Shown here piece by piece: positions 1-17,539 of a DNA stretch of 64,000 nucleotides. The notes beneath the pieces were generated by a model that was not told the DNA's origin, searched no databases, and saw only the letters and a list, made by a program, of their open reading frames with translations. The translations under genes were made by a program, and so were the position numbers. The DNA comes from Glandiceps talaboti (taxonomy: Eukaryota; Hemichordata; Enteropneusta; Spengelidae): positions 1,667,501 to 1,731,500 of the forward strand of contig NC_135559.1 in NCBI RefSeq assembly GCF_964340395.1, written 5' to 3'. How positions within the stretch are numbered: the stretch's first letter is position 1; every line of letters starts with the position of its first letter.

Positions 1-659
1 GCTATCAATTTGCCAACCACTAATCAGAGTTAGTGAGCCCCCTCCTCTAGTCAGTGGACACGGGCTATCAATTTGCCAACCACTAATCAGAGTTAGTGAG
101 CCCCCTCCTCTAGTCAGTGGACACGGGCTATCAATTTGCCAACCACTAACCAGAGTTAGTGAGCCCCCTCCTCTAGTCAGTGGACACGGGCTATCAATTT
201 GCCAAGCACTAATCAGACTTAGTGAGCCCCCTCCTCTAGTCAGTGGACACGGGCTATCAATTTGCCAACCACTAACCAGAGTTAGTGAGCCCCCTCCTCT
301 AGTCAGTGGACACGGGCTATCAATTTGCCAACCACTAATCAGAGTTAGTGAGCCCCCTCCTCTAGTCAGTGGACACGGGCTATCAATTTGCCAACCACTA
401 ATCAGAGTTAGTGAGCCCCCTCCTCTAGTCAGTGGACACGGGCTATCAATTTGCCAACCACTAATCAGACTTAGTGAGCCCCCTCCTCTAGTCAGTGGAC
501 ACGGGCTATCAATTTGCCAACCACTAACCAGAGTTAGTGAGCCCCCTCCTCTAGTCAGTGGACACGGGCTATCAATTTGCCAACCACTAACCAGAGTTAG
601 TGAGCCCCCTCCTCTAGTCATTGGACACGGGCTATCAATTTGCCAACCACTAATCAGAG
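1..659. repeat. 63-bp minisatellite, about 10.5 copies
   Basis: Unit starts at 1, 64, 127, 190, 253, 316, 379, 442, 505, 568 and 631 give an exact 63-bp period. Copies differ at a few fixed positions (atcag/accag and agagtt/agactt), so at least three unit variants are interspersed. No reading frame is open through the array. It lies upstream of the first visible protease exon, probably in an intron of that gene, and may continue left of the window. Confidence 0.97.
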
Positions 660-1061
660 TGGTGTTAATTCTTAAACTCAAGATACATTTAATACAGAAT
701 TCTAAGTTAATGACTGATCATTACAAACAAATCGTACATTTTTCTCCAAACTGCACCACACTGTTCGTCTTATCACATTCCAATGCACAGACAAAATAGC
801 CACACCGTTTACAAATGCTAAATGTTGAAAATCCAGTTTAGAGTTTGTTGACATAATTCTTAGCCAAAATTTCTTTAACATTCTTTCTGTGAGTGTTCTT
901 TTTTCAACTCGCTTCAAGATCAGAATTGCAGTAATTAATTCGGTTAATGATATGGATTCGTCTCATTTTCCCTTCTGTAGATTTTCTCTTTCACATTGGT
1001 AGTTATTCCCCTTGTGTATACCGAGTATTCACATAACATTTCATACCATATTCTTTTGAAG
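660..1061. other. no gene seen; end of an intron before the protease exon
   Basis: AT-rich sequence with no exon I can support. It ends in the acceptor at 1060-1061. The propeptide and signal-peptide exons of the protease are not recognisable here and must lie further left. Confidence 0.5.
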
Positions 1062-7043
<5,982 letters not shown>

Positions 7044-9049
7044 AAACTGGGGTATACCATGGTATATGTGTAATCCTGTGACACGTGGAATAACACAAGT
7101 CATGCAGATTACAACATTACTGTCCAATACGAATATTACTGTACTGATCGACAACTCTTGGATGCAGATTCCAAACATTATTCATTTATTTATTTATTAT
7201 ATTGTCAGCTATTCTTCATTCTGGCATCTAGGACCAATGTCTATTAATATATTTTAGATCGTTGATAGGTCATTCTTCTGGTGAATTATATGAAATCAGA
7301 CTAGAACACATTGAGTACTCCTGCTTTGTTTCAGCTACTGTCTTCCTTTACTTTAATTAACTGAATTCAATACGAATATATATATATATATATAGACTAA
7401 AATATCTATAACAAGACTAGTGAATAATAAAATATCATGCAAATAGTTACTATTTCATTGCTTTTATTTTCTTTCTGAATGACAAAGGTCCTCCTTAGGC
7501 CTAATAAAGAAATTGTGTGGTTCCGATTACGCTCAATTTTAGAATAGGTGGGGTAGGTAGATTTTTTATTTTTTTATATATTTTTTTTCATGTGTGAATG
7601 TCTAGTTCAGGTAGTTATGTTTTGTGTTGTTTTTCACATGGTCTCTGTGTTATTGGTTTCTTCTCATCAGATGTACAGCCATTATAGATTGGAAGAATAG
7701 TTTTGTTTTGTATTAAGTTGATGTCAGTGTCTGCATCCACTGTTTCTGGCGAGACTTCACAATTTTCGTAATTTTATAAAAATTTTCTTGCATATGTAAA
7801 AAAAAAAGTTTAGGGTTGGCAGTAAAAAAACTAGGTGAGGTCGGGTAACCGGAATTTTTTCTTTTTAGACCTTAGCAAGATTTGAACCACAAGCGTGCCC
7901 GGCCAAGTCAACCGTGTAGTAAAGATATGGTATAATTGGGGACCTGGTATGACAGGGGACTGAAGTTGCATGGGTTTATTCAATGACTGCATGGATTGTA
8001 CGTTTCCTAGTGAGTTGAAAACGTTAAGAGGATAGCTGAGCTGTTATTGGCAGTCGGCACTCTGTTTTGGATTGTGATGAATGGACAATTCATTTTTTAA
8101 CCACCATGGGATGGCCGTATCTGAACTGTGGTGGCGTTTTCCATTTGCTCGTTCGTACCACTAGTAAGACTACAGTTAGTCTTTGTTACTTCACATATTT
8201 TACCGCCCATACTAGTCACTGTACATGCCACAAACCCATTACAAATTTCCACTTGCCCACTTTACTAGAGGTTGTAGGGTTATTTTGATGACCGTGTGTG
8301 ATCTCAGATTGAATCAGTACCACAGTATTTTCATCCATTGCCAACAAATTCCCATTTGTGGATTACAATATAGCCACAATGAACTGGCTTCTATTGAGTG
8401 GATAAAAAAATTGCACATTTGTTCATTTAATTCAAATCTCAACACAGCAATCAAGCTGAGCATTAGGACTATTTCACATCAGTGAAATTTGGGGTCATAC
8501 AAGGTCATGAAACTTGCCTACTGATTTTGGGTTGATTAAGAAAGGGGCAGTCTCCAAGATACCATTATATGCACATACAAGTGTCTCTGGTTTATGTCAT
8601 GCTAACCGTCTGTACTACTATACTGTGGCCTGCATGATCAAATCAGGCACTGTACTGCTTGCCTTGATCTAGTGACGAGAAGTGATTCTGTTGACAAGAA
8701 CCATTGCTGTTAAGGTCACCTTGATACTTGCAGTCATACAAGATAAAATGCAAGACTTTGGCCAGAAACTTGTTTACTACTAATGTAAAAATAGATGGCT
8801 GGTCTCATAAATCAGCGCTGAAAACCTTAACCCCTGACATCCTGATCATTTTGACACCTTTCATGGCATAAATATATTTGATTGGCTGCAATCAGATCTT
8901 GTGGGAAAATGCCTTGAGAAGGCAAATATGTATTGATACAGATGAGATAGTTGGCCGATGTATGAGACCCTACACAGCATACCTTGCAGACAAGGATTGG
9001 ATGACAACCATACAATTATACACAAGATTATTTGTAACAAGTACTTTGT
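7044..9049. other. intergenic gap between convergent genes
   Basis: AT-rich sequence between the protease 3' end (plus strand) and the ARGLU1 3' end (minus strand). It has a short (TA)n run near 7380 and poly-T/poly-A tracts. No exon with good borders and no RNA gene was seen. Confidence 0.55.
7426..7431 (+). terminator. candidate poly(A) signal of the protease gene
   Basis: AATAAA about 380 bases after the TAA at 7041-7043. Another AATAAA overlaps the stop codon itself (7039-7044) and is too close to be the likely signal. Assigned only by position. Confidence 0.35.
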
Positions 9050-9055
9050 TTTATT
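9050..9055 (-). terminator. candidate poly(A) signal of ARGLU1
   Basis: AATAAA on the minus strand about 860 bases beyond the ARGLU1 stop. It is the first canonical signal I find downstream, and it implies a long 3' UTR at roughly 9030-9916. Confidence 0.4.
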
Positions 9056-9916
9056 TCAATCCTCCTTGTATATCTAACACTAATTTTGATATGGTAACAT
9101 GACCATACACTAAAAAAGTTTCATATTTACACAACTAGTAATACTTCAAAATTTGTACACTGACGAGAGCATGACATAAAAACCACCGACCTAAGCAGCA
9201 AACATTCAAGATATCACTTGCATAGAGAATAGAGGGTTTTCCTGCACATAAACTTACCTGACTGAGTGATCCGAGAATATTAAAGTACAATTATTTTCAC
9301 ACACAAAAAATATACAAACAGTATATACAACAACTAGCGACATACCTGAATGTTTGCTAAAAGTTCTGTGGTTATTTGGTACTGGACTATTCGAAATTCA
9401 TTGATACAAAGTTGTTGAGCACACATACCAAAACAAGCACTAGATACACAAGAACATTCTTTCCTTCTATCCTATTTGTATGAAAGACTTTCTCCTGAAT
9501 ATCTGTCGTTTTTTAAAAACGTCTTAATATTTGTTGTCTTTTTGTCTGATTTGGTTGGCCTTGCTCTTGTCTGACACAATTCAATGTTATAAACTAAAAT
9601 GAGCATTGACCAAACACATCATCAATGTGAATGACATTTGTATTTTTACGCCCTAACCTAAGTGGGCGTCCATTTAGTCTCTTTTGTTTTTGAATATTTT
9701 TCATTTTCTGTGCAAGTTAAAGTTACTCCGATAGCTGAAGAAAATTTAGTTCATCTGACATGACTTTTTATATTAAAGAAAGATGGTGGCAGTATCCTTA
9801 CAGACTGTACTCAATCAACACTATAGTTGACATATATCTAAGACTTCCTGCTCTCTCCCACTTATACACATGATCCAAGCACACACACAGTCCTCTATAT
9901 GACTAAAGGCTAAATA

Positions 9917-12900
9917 TTAGCCGTCCATTTTGGGTCGGAAACCAAATGACAATTTTGGTCTGGAATTCTTTTTGTTAAGAATAGCTTCTTGTTCTTGTTT
10001 GACACGTCTTTTTTGCTCCCTTTCGAAAGCTAACCTCTCTTCCTCCATTTTACGCTGTGCCTCCACCATTTGTAAACGTTCTTCAGCCTTAAGAGAAGAT
10101 AAAAGGGAAGATGATTTTTTGGTATGGAAACAAGGTGAATGTGAGTTATCATCTAACATGGCACAAGGAATGGTATACGATATTACATACATGTACTGTC
10201 TCTAACACAATCATCATATAAACTCATTTTTTTAGCAAGTATAGAAAACTTGATAGGCATCTCTAACTGTCCCACTCCCTTCCTGACATTTCTAAATTAT
10301 GCTAAAAACTCAAATTTCCTGGAAATGACAATGGTGGAGCTTATATTTATAGTTTGTTATCTGCATGGCCAAAATTACCATTAATTTTGGTAATTTCACT
10401 TCCTATGCAACCTAAAACTTCCTGTTAGGTTTGCCTGTAGATTCACAAATACACTGTTTGCCACATTTTGGTTTGCCTTTAGGTTCACAAATATACTGTT
10501 TGCCACATTTTGGTTTGCCTTTAGGTTCACAAATACACTGTTTGCCACATTTTGGTTTGCCTTTAGGTTCACAAATACACCGTTTGCCACATTTTGCTGT
10601 TCATAGTAAACTAAAGTTGGGTATTTATTGATTTCAACATTTCACTGTTTCTTGATAGGAACACTGAACAAGTACGGGGAACTGGGGCAAGAGGTCCAAA
10701 CAAGTGTTTATCTATGTAGCCATTGAGGATAATACATTACGGAATATAGCAAGCCAGAACATATGTCAGCGTTTCATGGCATTTTTCTCTTGAGAGCTGT
10801 TTTTCTTCTATGCCATCAAATTCCTGTGTACAGCCTTCAGTGCTGAGGGAAGTTTTTAGTTAAAAAAAGTTCAAGAACATGTAAACATTAAGCTTCAAAT
10901 CATACCATTCCTACCTAGTACAATATTTACTGCTTATTGGCTAAATTGTTTCATTTCTACAGTTGGAAAATGCGGCCAGCTTTTCTCTGTAAACAAACCT
11001 CAAATTGAAATTATCATGGTGAAAGGTGGTATTACGCAGACATAAATCAAAAGACCAATCACTCATAGTGAGACCATTGTCAATATATACTGGAATATAA
11101 TAGAACAGTGAAGGAAACTTGTGGGTTACTGACCCACGATAGTCCTTTGTACTTAAAAACAACACTAATATTGCAATCAAAGCTGTATAAATTGTAAGAA
11201 TGTAAATAGTGATGGACATTTTCAGATTTTGTAAACACAATGAGATCATAATTCTTTTGTGGAAACAGTCTGGTACAGTCTGCAGCCGTATCCACCCAAC
11301 CCACATGCCAATAAATTTGAAATAATCCACAACATGCCGAATTTGAAATAACCCACATCCCAATAAATTTGACATAACCTTCAAGATGATAAATTTGAAA
11401 ATAATCCACGACACTATCAATTTGAAATAATCAACAACACAATAAATTTGAAATAGCCCATAACACAATAAACTTGTCATCACACGCTGAATTTGAAATA
11501 ACCTACAACCTGCAACCATAAACAGTATTTTGGCTTCATAATTTTATATTGTGACAACTCCAGTTAAATTGACAATGGCATCACCAATACACAACATACG
11601 ACCACAGTTGTTTTTATTCCACAGCAATCAATCGTTACACATTCACTCCATCTGTCATATGTCACATCCACCACAGCACAGCTCAACTTCACTGCCGTGT
11701 GTTTTGGCAGTTCCCTTACCAGCTTCCTTTGTGCATCTTCAATTTTACGTTGGTTTTCCTCCATAATTTTCTCAAGTTCCTCTCGTTTTTTACGTTCCTC
11801 CTCCTAGAAACACAAAGAAATTTTACATGTTATCACATGAACACAGCAAATCCATTGTTTTCACTATCACTCACAATGGCGGGATTACACATAACAATTA
11901 TCAAAGTTAACATTCTGAAAAAAAAAAAGATAAGAGAATACTTGCCTACATTCACAACAACTAGAGTGCAAAGATAATAATTTATCACCTTACCGTAATA
12001 CCTCACCTGTGTTTTAATCAGCCCGATATAATTTTACCTTCGTAGGTACCAAAATGACCACTTTCAGTTGAGAATACTGAAAGTATAAATACCTTCAGTA
12101 AATGCGTGGGCCTTCCCGGATTCCAACTGTTACAGCAACTCCTTTCCTTTCACTGCTTAGTCAAATCCACATACAGACAGCATAGCATCTTCAAGAGTTC
12201 TACAGCTTACATTTCTTCACTTATTTTTTTCCTCAATTCACTGTCTTTTATTTCCTTACTATAACTGTTTATGTGGGTGGATTTTGTTTTTTTGACTTGC
12301 CTATGTCTTACAGTCCTGTGCACTATGGAATTCCATTCAGGATGTGTTAGCTAATGATTGGACAATGTTTAGTGTTCAGGTGACAGTTATCAGTTCCTGT
12401 TCATTTTGAGTAGAAAACTATATGTTGTAAAAAAATCTATCCTGGCCTTTTATCCTCTGTCTTGTCTGCTTCTAATGGTTGAATGATTTTTTTTTTGACC
12501 CGCCCCATCCCTGATGGGAGGCATTGGCTGGTCTCTGTGAGTTGTTTCACACATACTACTAATCCTCATGCTTTGTAACATACTGTGCTAGAAAGAAGTC
12601 AAGTTATTGGGTTATTCTGCTGAAATTTTCAACAGCGCAGTCACCCATTTGCAATCTACACTGAGAAAAAACAACTATGGTTGACACAACATATCAAGCT
12701 TTAAGAAAAGGACCAAACACTAGTCAGGGTAATAAGATAGCTTATTAAATGTTGACAAGACCATGGAATCTATTTCGTACGTTGGGTTTTGTATGGCATT
12801 GCAGATGTTAAAATGCATGTCTCCCCCTTTCACTGTTATTTCGAAGTGCAAGCACAAAATGAAGAATTGATGATACATATTCAAATGATATTGATAACAT

Positions 12901-15119
12901 TAAAAACAGATTATGAACAGGTAGCAAGAGACCAGCTGCTGCCTCCCAACACAACCTTGGCAATTTTTTGTTTTCTCATACTAACATACCCATCGTACAA
13001 GAAAACTAATGCATTATATTCTCTGACAAGTTTTCATTCTCATTCAGCAGTTTGATGAATTCTTGCATTTTTTTGATCGACTATTCCCAACTCTGGTTAT
13101 AAAATGAACAAACATTGAGAATCAGTTTCTTGTTGTACACTGTCTTGGCTGGCAATAGTCTTTCACAAATCAAGATAAAAGGCTCTAAAACATTGGGCCA
13201 CGTAAAACAAAAAGTTGCCAAGGTTGTTGGAAATCCAATGAAAAGGTTCTGTACCTCTTTTGCACGTTGAGCAGCTAGTTCTTCTTGTCTTTGCCTTTCC
13301 AATTCCTCAAGCATTTGTTTTTCCATGATTCGTTTTGCTTCCTCCACTCTACGAAGGACCTCAGCTTCAATGTCATCTTTCCTTTTTTCTAATTCCTCCT
13401 CAACACGTTTTGCAACCATTTCTTCAACACGTTTTGCAACCTCTTCCTCTATGAGTCTTGCCTCCATTTCTTGTTGCCGTCTGTTATAAAACACATAAAT
13501 CTTTGTAAAACACAAAGAACCAAAAAATGTACCACAAAAACCTTTTTTGGTCCTTGGCAATGATAAAAAAATCTACCTACCTTCCCCAGTAGTGAAAGAC
13601 AAATCATATGGAAAATATGTGTTGCTTTGACTTGCAAAAAACAGTTTTCTCCCTAGGGGGTATTTGTTTGTACACAACTAAGTACAAGTTGGTCCTCTTT
13701 CTCCCTAGGGGTATTTGTTTGTACACAACTAAGTACAATTGGGAGAGAGAGGACTTATCAGTATTCATATAACTGGTAAGGGGTGTGATGTGTAAATTAA
13801 ATGTTTCATAATATTTCATCGAAGTACACCAGAAAACCAAGTTAGCTGATGAACTTCAGTGAGCAATTCATCATGTGACAAGGCAAGCAACTATGTGAGT
13901 GCGTACATGGGACACTTCACTGGGCAACTAGAGAAGCAACCTGTGCCAAGTTGGAAGACAATCTGACATGACGCATTTTTTGTGACGCATCTGGAATGTT
14001 GCAAGGTCCTGCAATGATGTGCATCCACTAAGAAATTGTTACATGAGATGAATTGCTTAGTGTGTTGCTCATATCCAGGCTATTGCCTCCTGGACTTAGC
14101 ACAGGACTTTTATCAATTTCTAGACAATGTGAACCTTGCATCTCCTCCTATCAGATGAGGTTGGCACCAAGCAAGGTCATGGGCTATGACCTCAAACAGT
14201 TGACACCGATGTGTTTCTGTTATTCAAACTTACTGTCTAAACAAACAACTTACAAACACAACTCTTTGTAATCATAAATAAATAAATCTGAATATTGTCA
14301 TGATACATGTATATGCATGAAAATTACAATATATGCACTGCAACAATGAACATCTTTCAAAGAAACATTACAATTTGAACGAATTACTCCAAATTAGAAT
14401 TATTTGGTTTTAATTATGCTCGATTTAGTCATGCTCGTAGAAGGTGAACGGGACTTGATTACTGACATGGCCCTCAGGGCCTGCGGAGTGACACATTTGT
14501 CAGAATCGAATCCCGAATTACTCCGTCTGCAAGCAGGACTAAGCTCGAGTATATCGTAACATCGTAGTAATACTAATAGAGGCAGAAATTTAGGCAAATG
14601 AACAATTTCACCACATAAAAACGCTACATTTTGCGAGAATAGTAATTTACGGCCACAGAATGTATCAATTTTAACGAAACTGGGAATGTTTCATTCGCAT
14701 GCAGTGATTGTTATACACTGAAATCAAAGGGTCTCGGCTCAGGGTTTCATTGTTGACAAAAACTGTAAATATGGCGACCTTGGCACCATTGCATCGTGTA
14801 GCCATCATTCAATTTTGTTCATAACTCACATTCTCCTCTGCCTTTCCATCTCCATTCTTTTTTCCTCCTCTTCTCGCCTCTGTTTTTCTTCTTGTGCATT
14901 TCTCCGACTTACATCTCTTCCAAATATATCTAAAACTGGGGAAGGGCTTCTTGATGGCGATTGTGTTCGCCTACTTCTTGACCTGTACGATCTATCTCGG
15001 GAGCGGGAGCGCGACCTAGTTCGCTTTCTGTCCCTGGATCTAGATCTTGAGCGGTGAGATCTATGCTTGCTTCGATGTTTCCTCCTCGGGGAACCACTTC
15101 TACTTCTTGATCTAGGCAT
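9917..15119 (-). CDS. ARGLU1: arginine- and glutamate-rich protein 1
   Basis: Four exons join in phase: 14830-15119 (ATG at 15117-15119), 13255-13480, 11720-11803 and 9917-10087 (TAA 9917-9919). They encode 256 residues; vertebrate ARGLU1 is about 273. Residues 1-65 are an Arg/Ser-rich region with many RS/SR dipeptides. Residues 66-256 are a long charged coiled coil rich in Glu, Arg and Lys, containing VEELEKRKD-like and EEAKRIMEKQ blocks and ending in the conserved SRPKLSF motif near the C terminus. Known role of the family: a nuclear protein that modulates pre-mRNA splicing through its RS half and binds Mediator/nuclear-receptor complexes through its Glu-rich half. The first ATG was chosen because it directly starts the RS region; an in-frame TTG three codons upstream is not needed. 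Introns are 1.3-1.6 kb and contain only repeats. Confidence 0.96.
10430..10600. repeat. 42-bp minisatellite in ARGLU1 intron 3
   Basis: The unit containing ggtttgcctttaggttcaca repeats about four times with a 42-bp period. A minus-strand frame stays open only because 42 is a multiple of three. Confidence 0.93.
11310..11510. repeat. degenerate tandem repeat (aatttgaaataa core)
   Basis: About eight diverged copies of a ~25-base unit with core aatttgaaataa(t/c)c lie in ARGLU1 intron 3. Copies are separated by variable spacers, indicating an old array. Confidence 0.7.
13645..13745. repeat. two-copy tandem duplication in ARGLU1 intron 1
   Basis: Two copies of a ~52-base unit containing ctccctaggg and tatttgtttgtacacaacta sit head to tail. 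No coding function. Confidence 0.85.
13860..14090. mobile_element. diverged copy of the inverted-repeat element seen at 41918-42190
   Basis: It shares ordered blocks with the element at 41918-42190: a cactgggcaa block, a gcaacctgtg/caagttg block, an aatctgacatg block, a gtgacgcatctgg block and a gaattg...tgttgctcat block. The ends are too diverged to set precisely. Non-autonomous, with no coding sequence. Confidence 0.5.
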
Positions 15120-15189
15120 CTTGTCCAAATATTTTGCCAGGGAATCGAAAAATGCCGGATAATTTGCACTACCGAGTGTAGTTTTTTAG

Positions 15190-15300
15190 AGCGTCACAAT
15201 GGCGTTCGTTCCTTTCTGGAGGCGACGTCACGGAAAATTTTACCATCCCAGAATGCACCGCTTTTCACATGATCACGACTCGAACTTTGCCACACATTAC
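15190..15300 (-). promoter_or_regulatory. likely ARGLU1 promoter with CRE-like and ZNF143/THAP11-like sites
   Basis: This CpG-richer patch lies 70-180 bases upstream of the ARGLU1 ATG. It has gacgtcac at 15224-15231 (a near-consensus cAMP-response element) and tcccagaatgca at 15246-15257, matching the core of the ZNF143/THAP11 motif typical of housekeeping promoters. An acaatggcg YY1-like word lies at about 15196-15204. No TATA box is obvious. Assignment is by motif and position. Confidence 0.5.
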
Positions 15301-15696
15301 CATTAGTGGCATTACATTATTGGTAAGCCACATTCATTGATATTCGATACATACTATACTACATGCTACAGGGAGTTCAGGAACCGTGTTTATACAGGAA
15401 AAAGTATAAGAAAAAAACCTAAAACAATTAAACAAATAAATTATGTGAATAAATTAAATTTAAAGACCATAAATACATGAAAACTATATAGCTTCCACTT
15501 ACATGCGTGTACATTAGTAAACCACTCCACTAAATGAATGGTATTCAAAGCCCACCTGTCTTATCTTAGAATTAAACCAACTCATATACACTCAGGCAAT
15601 TTAACAACCTTATGATAACATCAGTCATTTCCCTATTTTTGGCAAAACAAATCTCTTCTTATGTCAACAGTCCTCAAACTGAAGTTTATAGAGCAT

Positions 15697-15724
15697 TAGA
15701 CCCCTACACTCATGTAGGGGTCTA
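15697..15724. repeat. perfect 12-bp hairpin
   Basis: Arms tagacccctaca and tgtaggggtcta are exact reverse complements around a four-base ctca loop. It is in the gap between ARGLU1 and DNAH2. It may be the core of a small mobile element. Confidence 0.7.
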
Positions 15725-15929
15725 TGGAAAGTTAGAGCCAGGAGCTGATTGAGGCTGTTTAACTATATAAACACAAAAAACTGCATGTAATTGATTAATC
15801 AATCAATTGATCGATTGATTTATTATTTGGTTGAATGATTGATCGATTAAATGATCAATTTTTGTGGTGCAATATAACTTATTTTGTGTGATATTGATCA
15901 ATTCACTCATTGAGTTTTGTGGTGATATA

Positions 15930-16195
15930 AATTAACATGCATATGTATGCCATAGTGTGTTGTCCCTGTGCCAAGTTTGATAGAAATTGGTCCAGTCATG
16001 TCCAAGTAATGGTTCTGGATATGAAAAATTAGTTTTAAAATGACCATCTGTTGGCCATATTGGATCGTATCAGAAAATAAACTGACGTGCATATGTATTC
16101 CATAGTGTGTTGTCCTTGTACCAAGATTGAGAGAAATTGATCCAGTCATTTCCGAGAAATGACTACGGACGCACGCACGCACACATGCACAGAAC
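15930..16195. repeat. two-copy repeat with a caag(t/a)ttga..gaaattg(g/a)tccagtcat core
   Basis: Two related ~150-base segments each carry catatgtat(g/t)ccatagtgtg, ttgtcc(c/t)tgt(g/a)ccaag and gaaattg(g/a)tccagtcat. The second ends in an acgcacgcacgcac run. The pattern resembles dispersed repeats common in marine invertebrate genomes, which I cannot name with certainty. Confidence 0.6.
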
Positions 16196-16345
16196 CCATT
16201 CTATAAGCCCCCACCCCCCGGACTTCGTCCAGCAGGGACAAATAATCAGTTTCACATCAAGTTATTGTCATAAGTGAAAAAACAGCAAGTCTTTATTTTT
16301 GCCTTTGTAATTTAATACAACACAAGTCCTTTCTGCTTAAATATT

Positions 16346-16351
16346 TTTATT
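16346..16351 (-). terminator. candidate poly(A) signal of DNAH2
   Basis: Minus-strand AATAAA about 1.19 kb after the DNAH2 stop; a second lies at 16292-16297. Chosen by position only. Confidence 0.35.
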
Positions 16352-17539
16352 AACATCAATAGTTGTGTAAAACTCAACAAAATATAGCTATACATTTTTA
16401 GATATTTTTTTACAGATAATACAATATAGTATTTTACAAATTCAATCTATTCCTTTTTTCTGTTGATCACTCCTTGCAATATTCTCTTTTCCTTCAAACT
16501 TTCTAGGTTACAAACAGGACGGATATGATTTTTTTTTCTTCAAGAAATGTGAGTTCACATATGCTACCACCAGTGAGAGCACTGATGGGCTCTATGGCTG
16601 TTTTCTGTTGACAGTGTATTAGTTTACCATCTGGTTGATGTAGGTAATTCATATCAAAATGGGCTATTATTGTTTCAGAAGAATGTCGTATTACTAATAA
16701 TCAAACATGACTTCATTACATGAGCCATCTCACTAATTTTTGAATAAAATAAAATGCAAATGACATGAGCACATCAACAAATATTTTTTAGGGTCCAACT
16801 TATGTGACCACTTCAATTAACAGTCCTGAAATGTAAGAAGGGTATATCATTGATGAGATTTTACCATTTGAAAACTTGCCAGGTAGATATAACCATTTGT
16901 ACTACTGCAATGTACCATGTTTTCTGCAGTCAAGAGCTTTAAAATTGTTGAACAAACCACAACTGAATTTTTCACTGCAGGTACACATTTAGCACAGCAT
17001 ACCTCAAAAAGTACATAAGGTTGTAGTCATACAGATTTACCCTCCGGTAATTAATAAAACAAATATATATACATTGCTAATAGGTCTGCTTAAGATTTCA
17101 ATCAAATCTATTCACCGCCCAGAATGAATTCAGAGGCTGAAATACTGCAAGCCATATAAATGGATGATAATATAAAGGAATATTTACACCAGTTAAGTTG
17201 AAAGTCTGTGCAATGTCAATACAGTAAGAATACCAAATCACACTGTCATGGTTTGTCATTTAATAATGTGTACATCAAGCAATTACTTTGTACCTGTTAA
17301 GTACTATAAACACAAAATAACTATAACAATATGGGTACATATCTGGGTCAGTACATATTCCTCAAAACTTGCAAAAATAAAAAATAAGTAAAATTTCAAA
17401 TTGTGCTCTTTGATAATATATGGTTCGGTTTCTTTGGTGTCACCAAGCTCATACATAGAATTCTTTCTTGACCTATGACCCTTGTCTTCATTGTTTGTTG
17501 ACCTATGACCTTAGTCTTTAATCTTTGATATTCTGTGGT

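Larger units (their letters stand above)
15300..17539. other. gap between ARGLU1 5' end and DNAH2 3' end; DNAH2 3' UTR
   Basis: No coding exon seen. Minus-strand AATAAA words at 16346-16351 and 16292-16297 are candidate poly(A) signals for DNAH2 and imply a 3' UTR of about 1.2 kb. The rest is AT-rich with the hairpin and two-copy repeat listed separately. Confidence 0.5.

Noticed and set aside
1-659. CRISPR-like regular array
   Set aside because: There are no unique spacers between repeats; the whole 63-bp unit is repeated, and the genome is an intron-containing eukaryote. It is a minisatellite.
14400-14597. 65-codon minus-strand frame in ARGLU1 intron 1
   Set aside because: No match to ARGLU1, and exons 1 and 2 join in phase without it.
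14826-15128. TTG start three codons upstream of the ARGLU1 ATG
   Set aside because: An ATG directly begins the RS region and agrees with family starts; a TTG start is not expected in an animal nuclear gene.
15907-16182. 91-codon minus-strand frame with two similar halves
   Set aside because: The similarity comes from a two-copy dispersed repeat; there are no splice borders and the composition is not protein-like.
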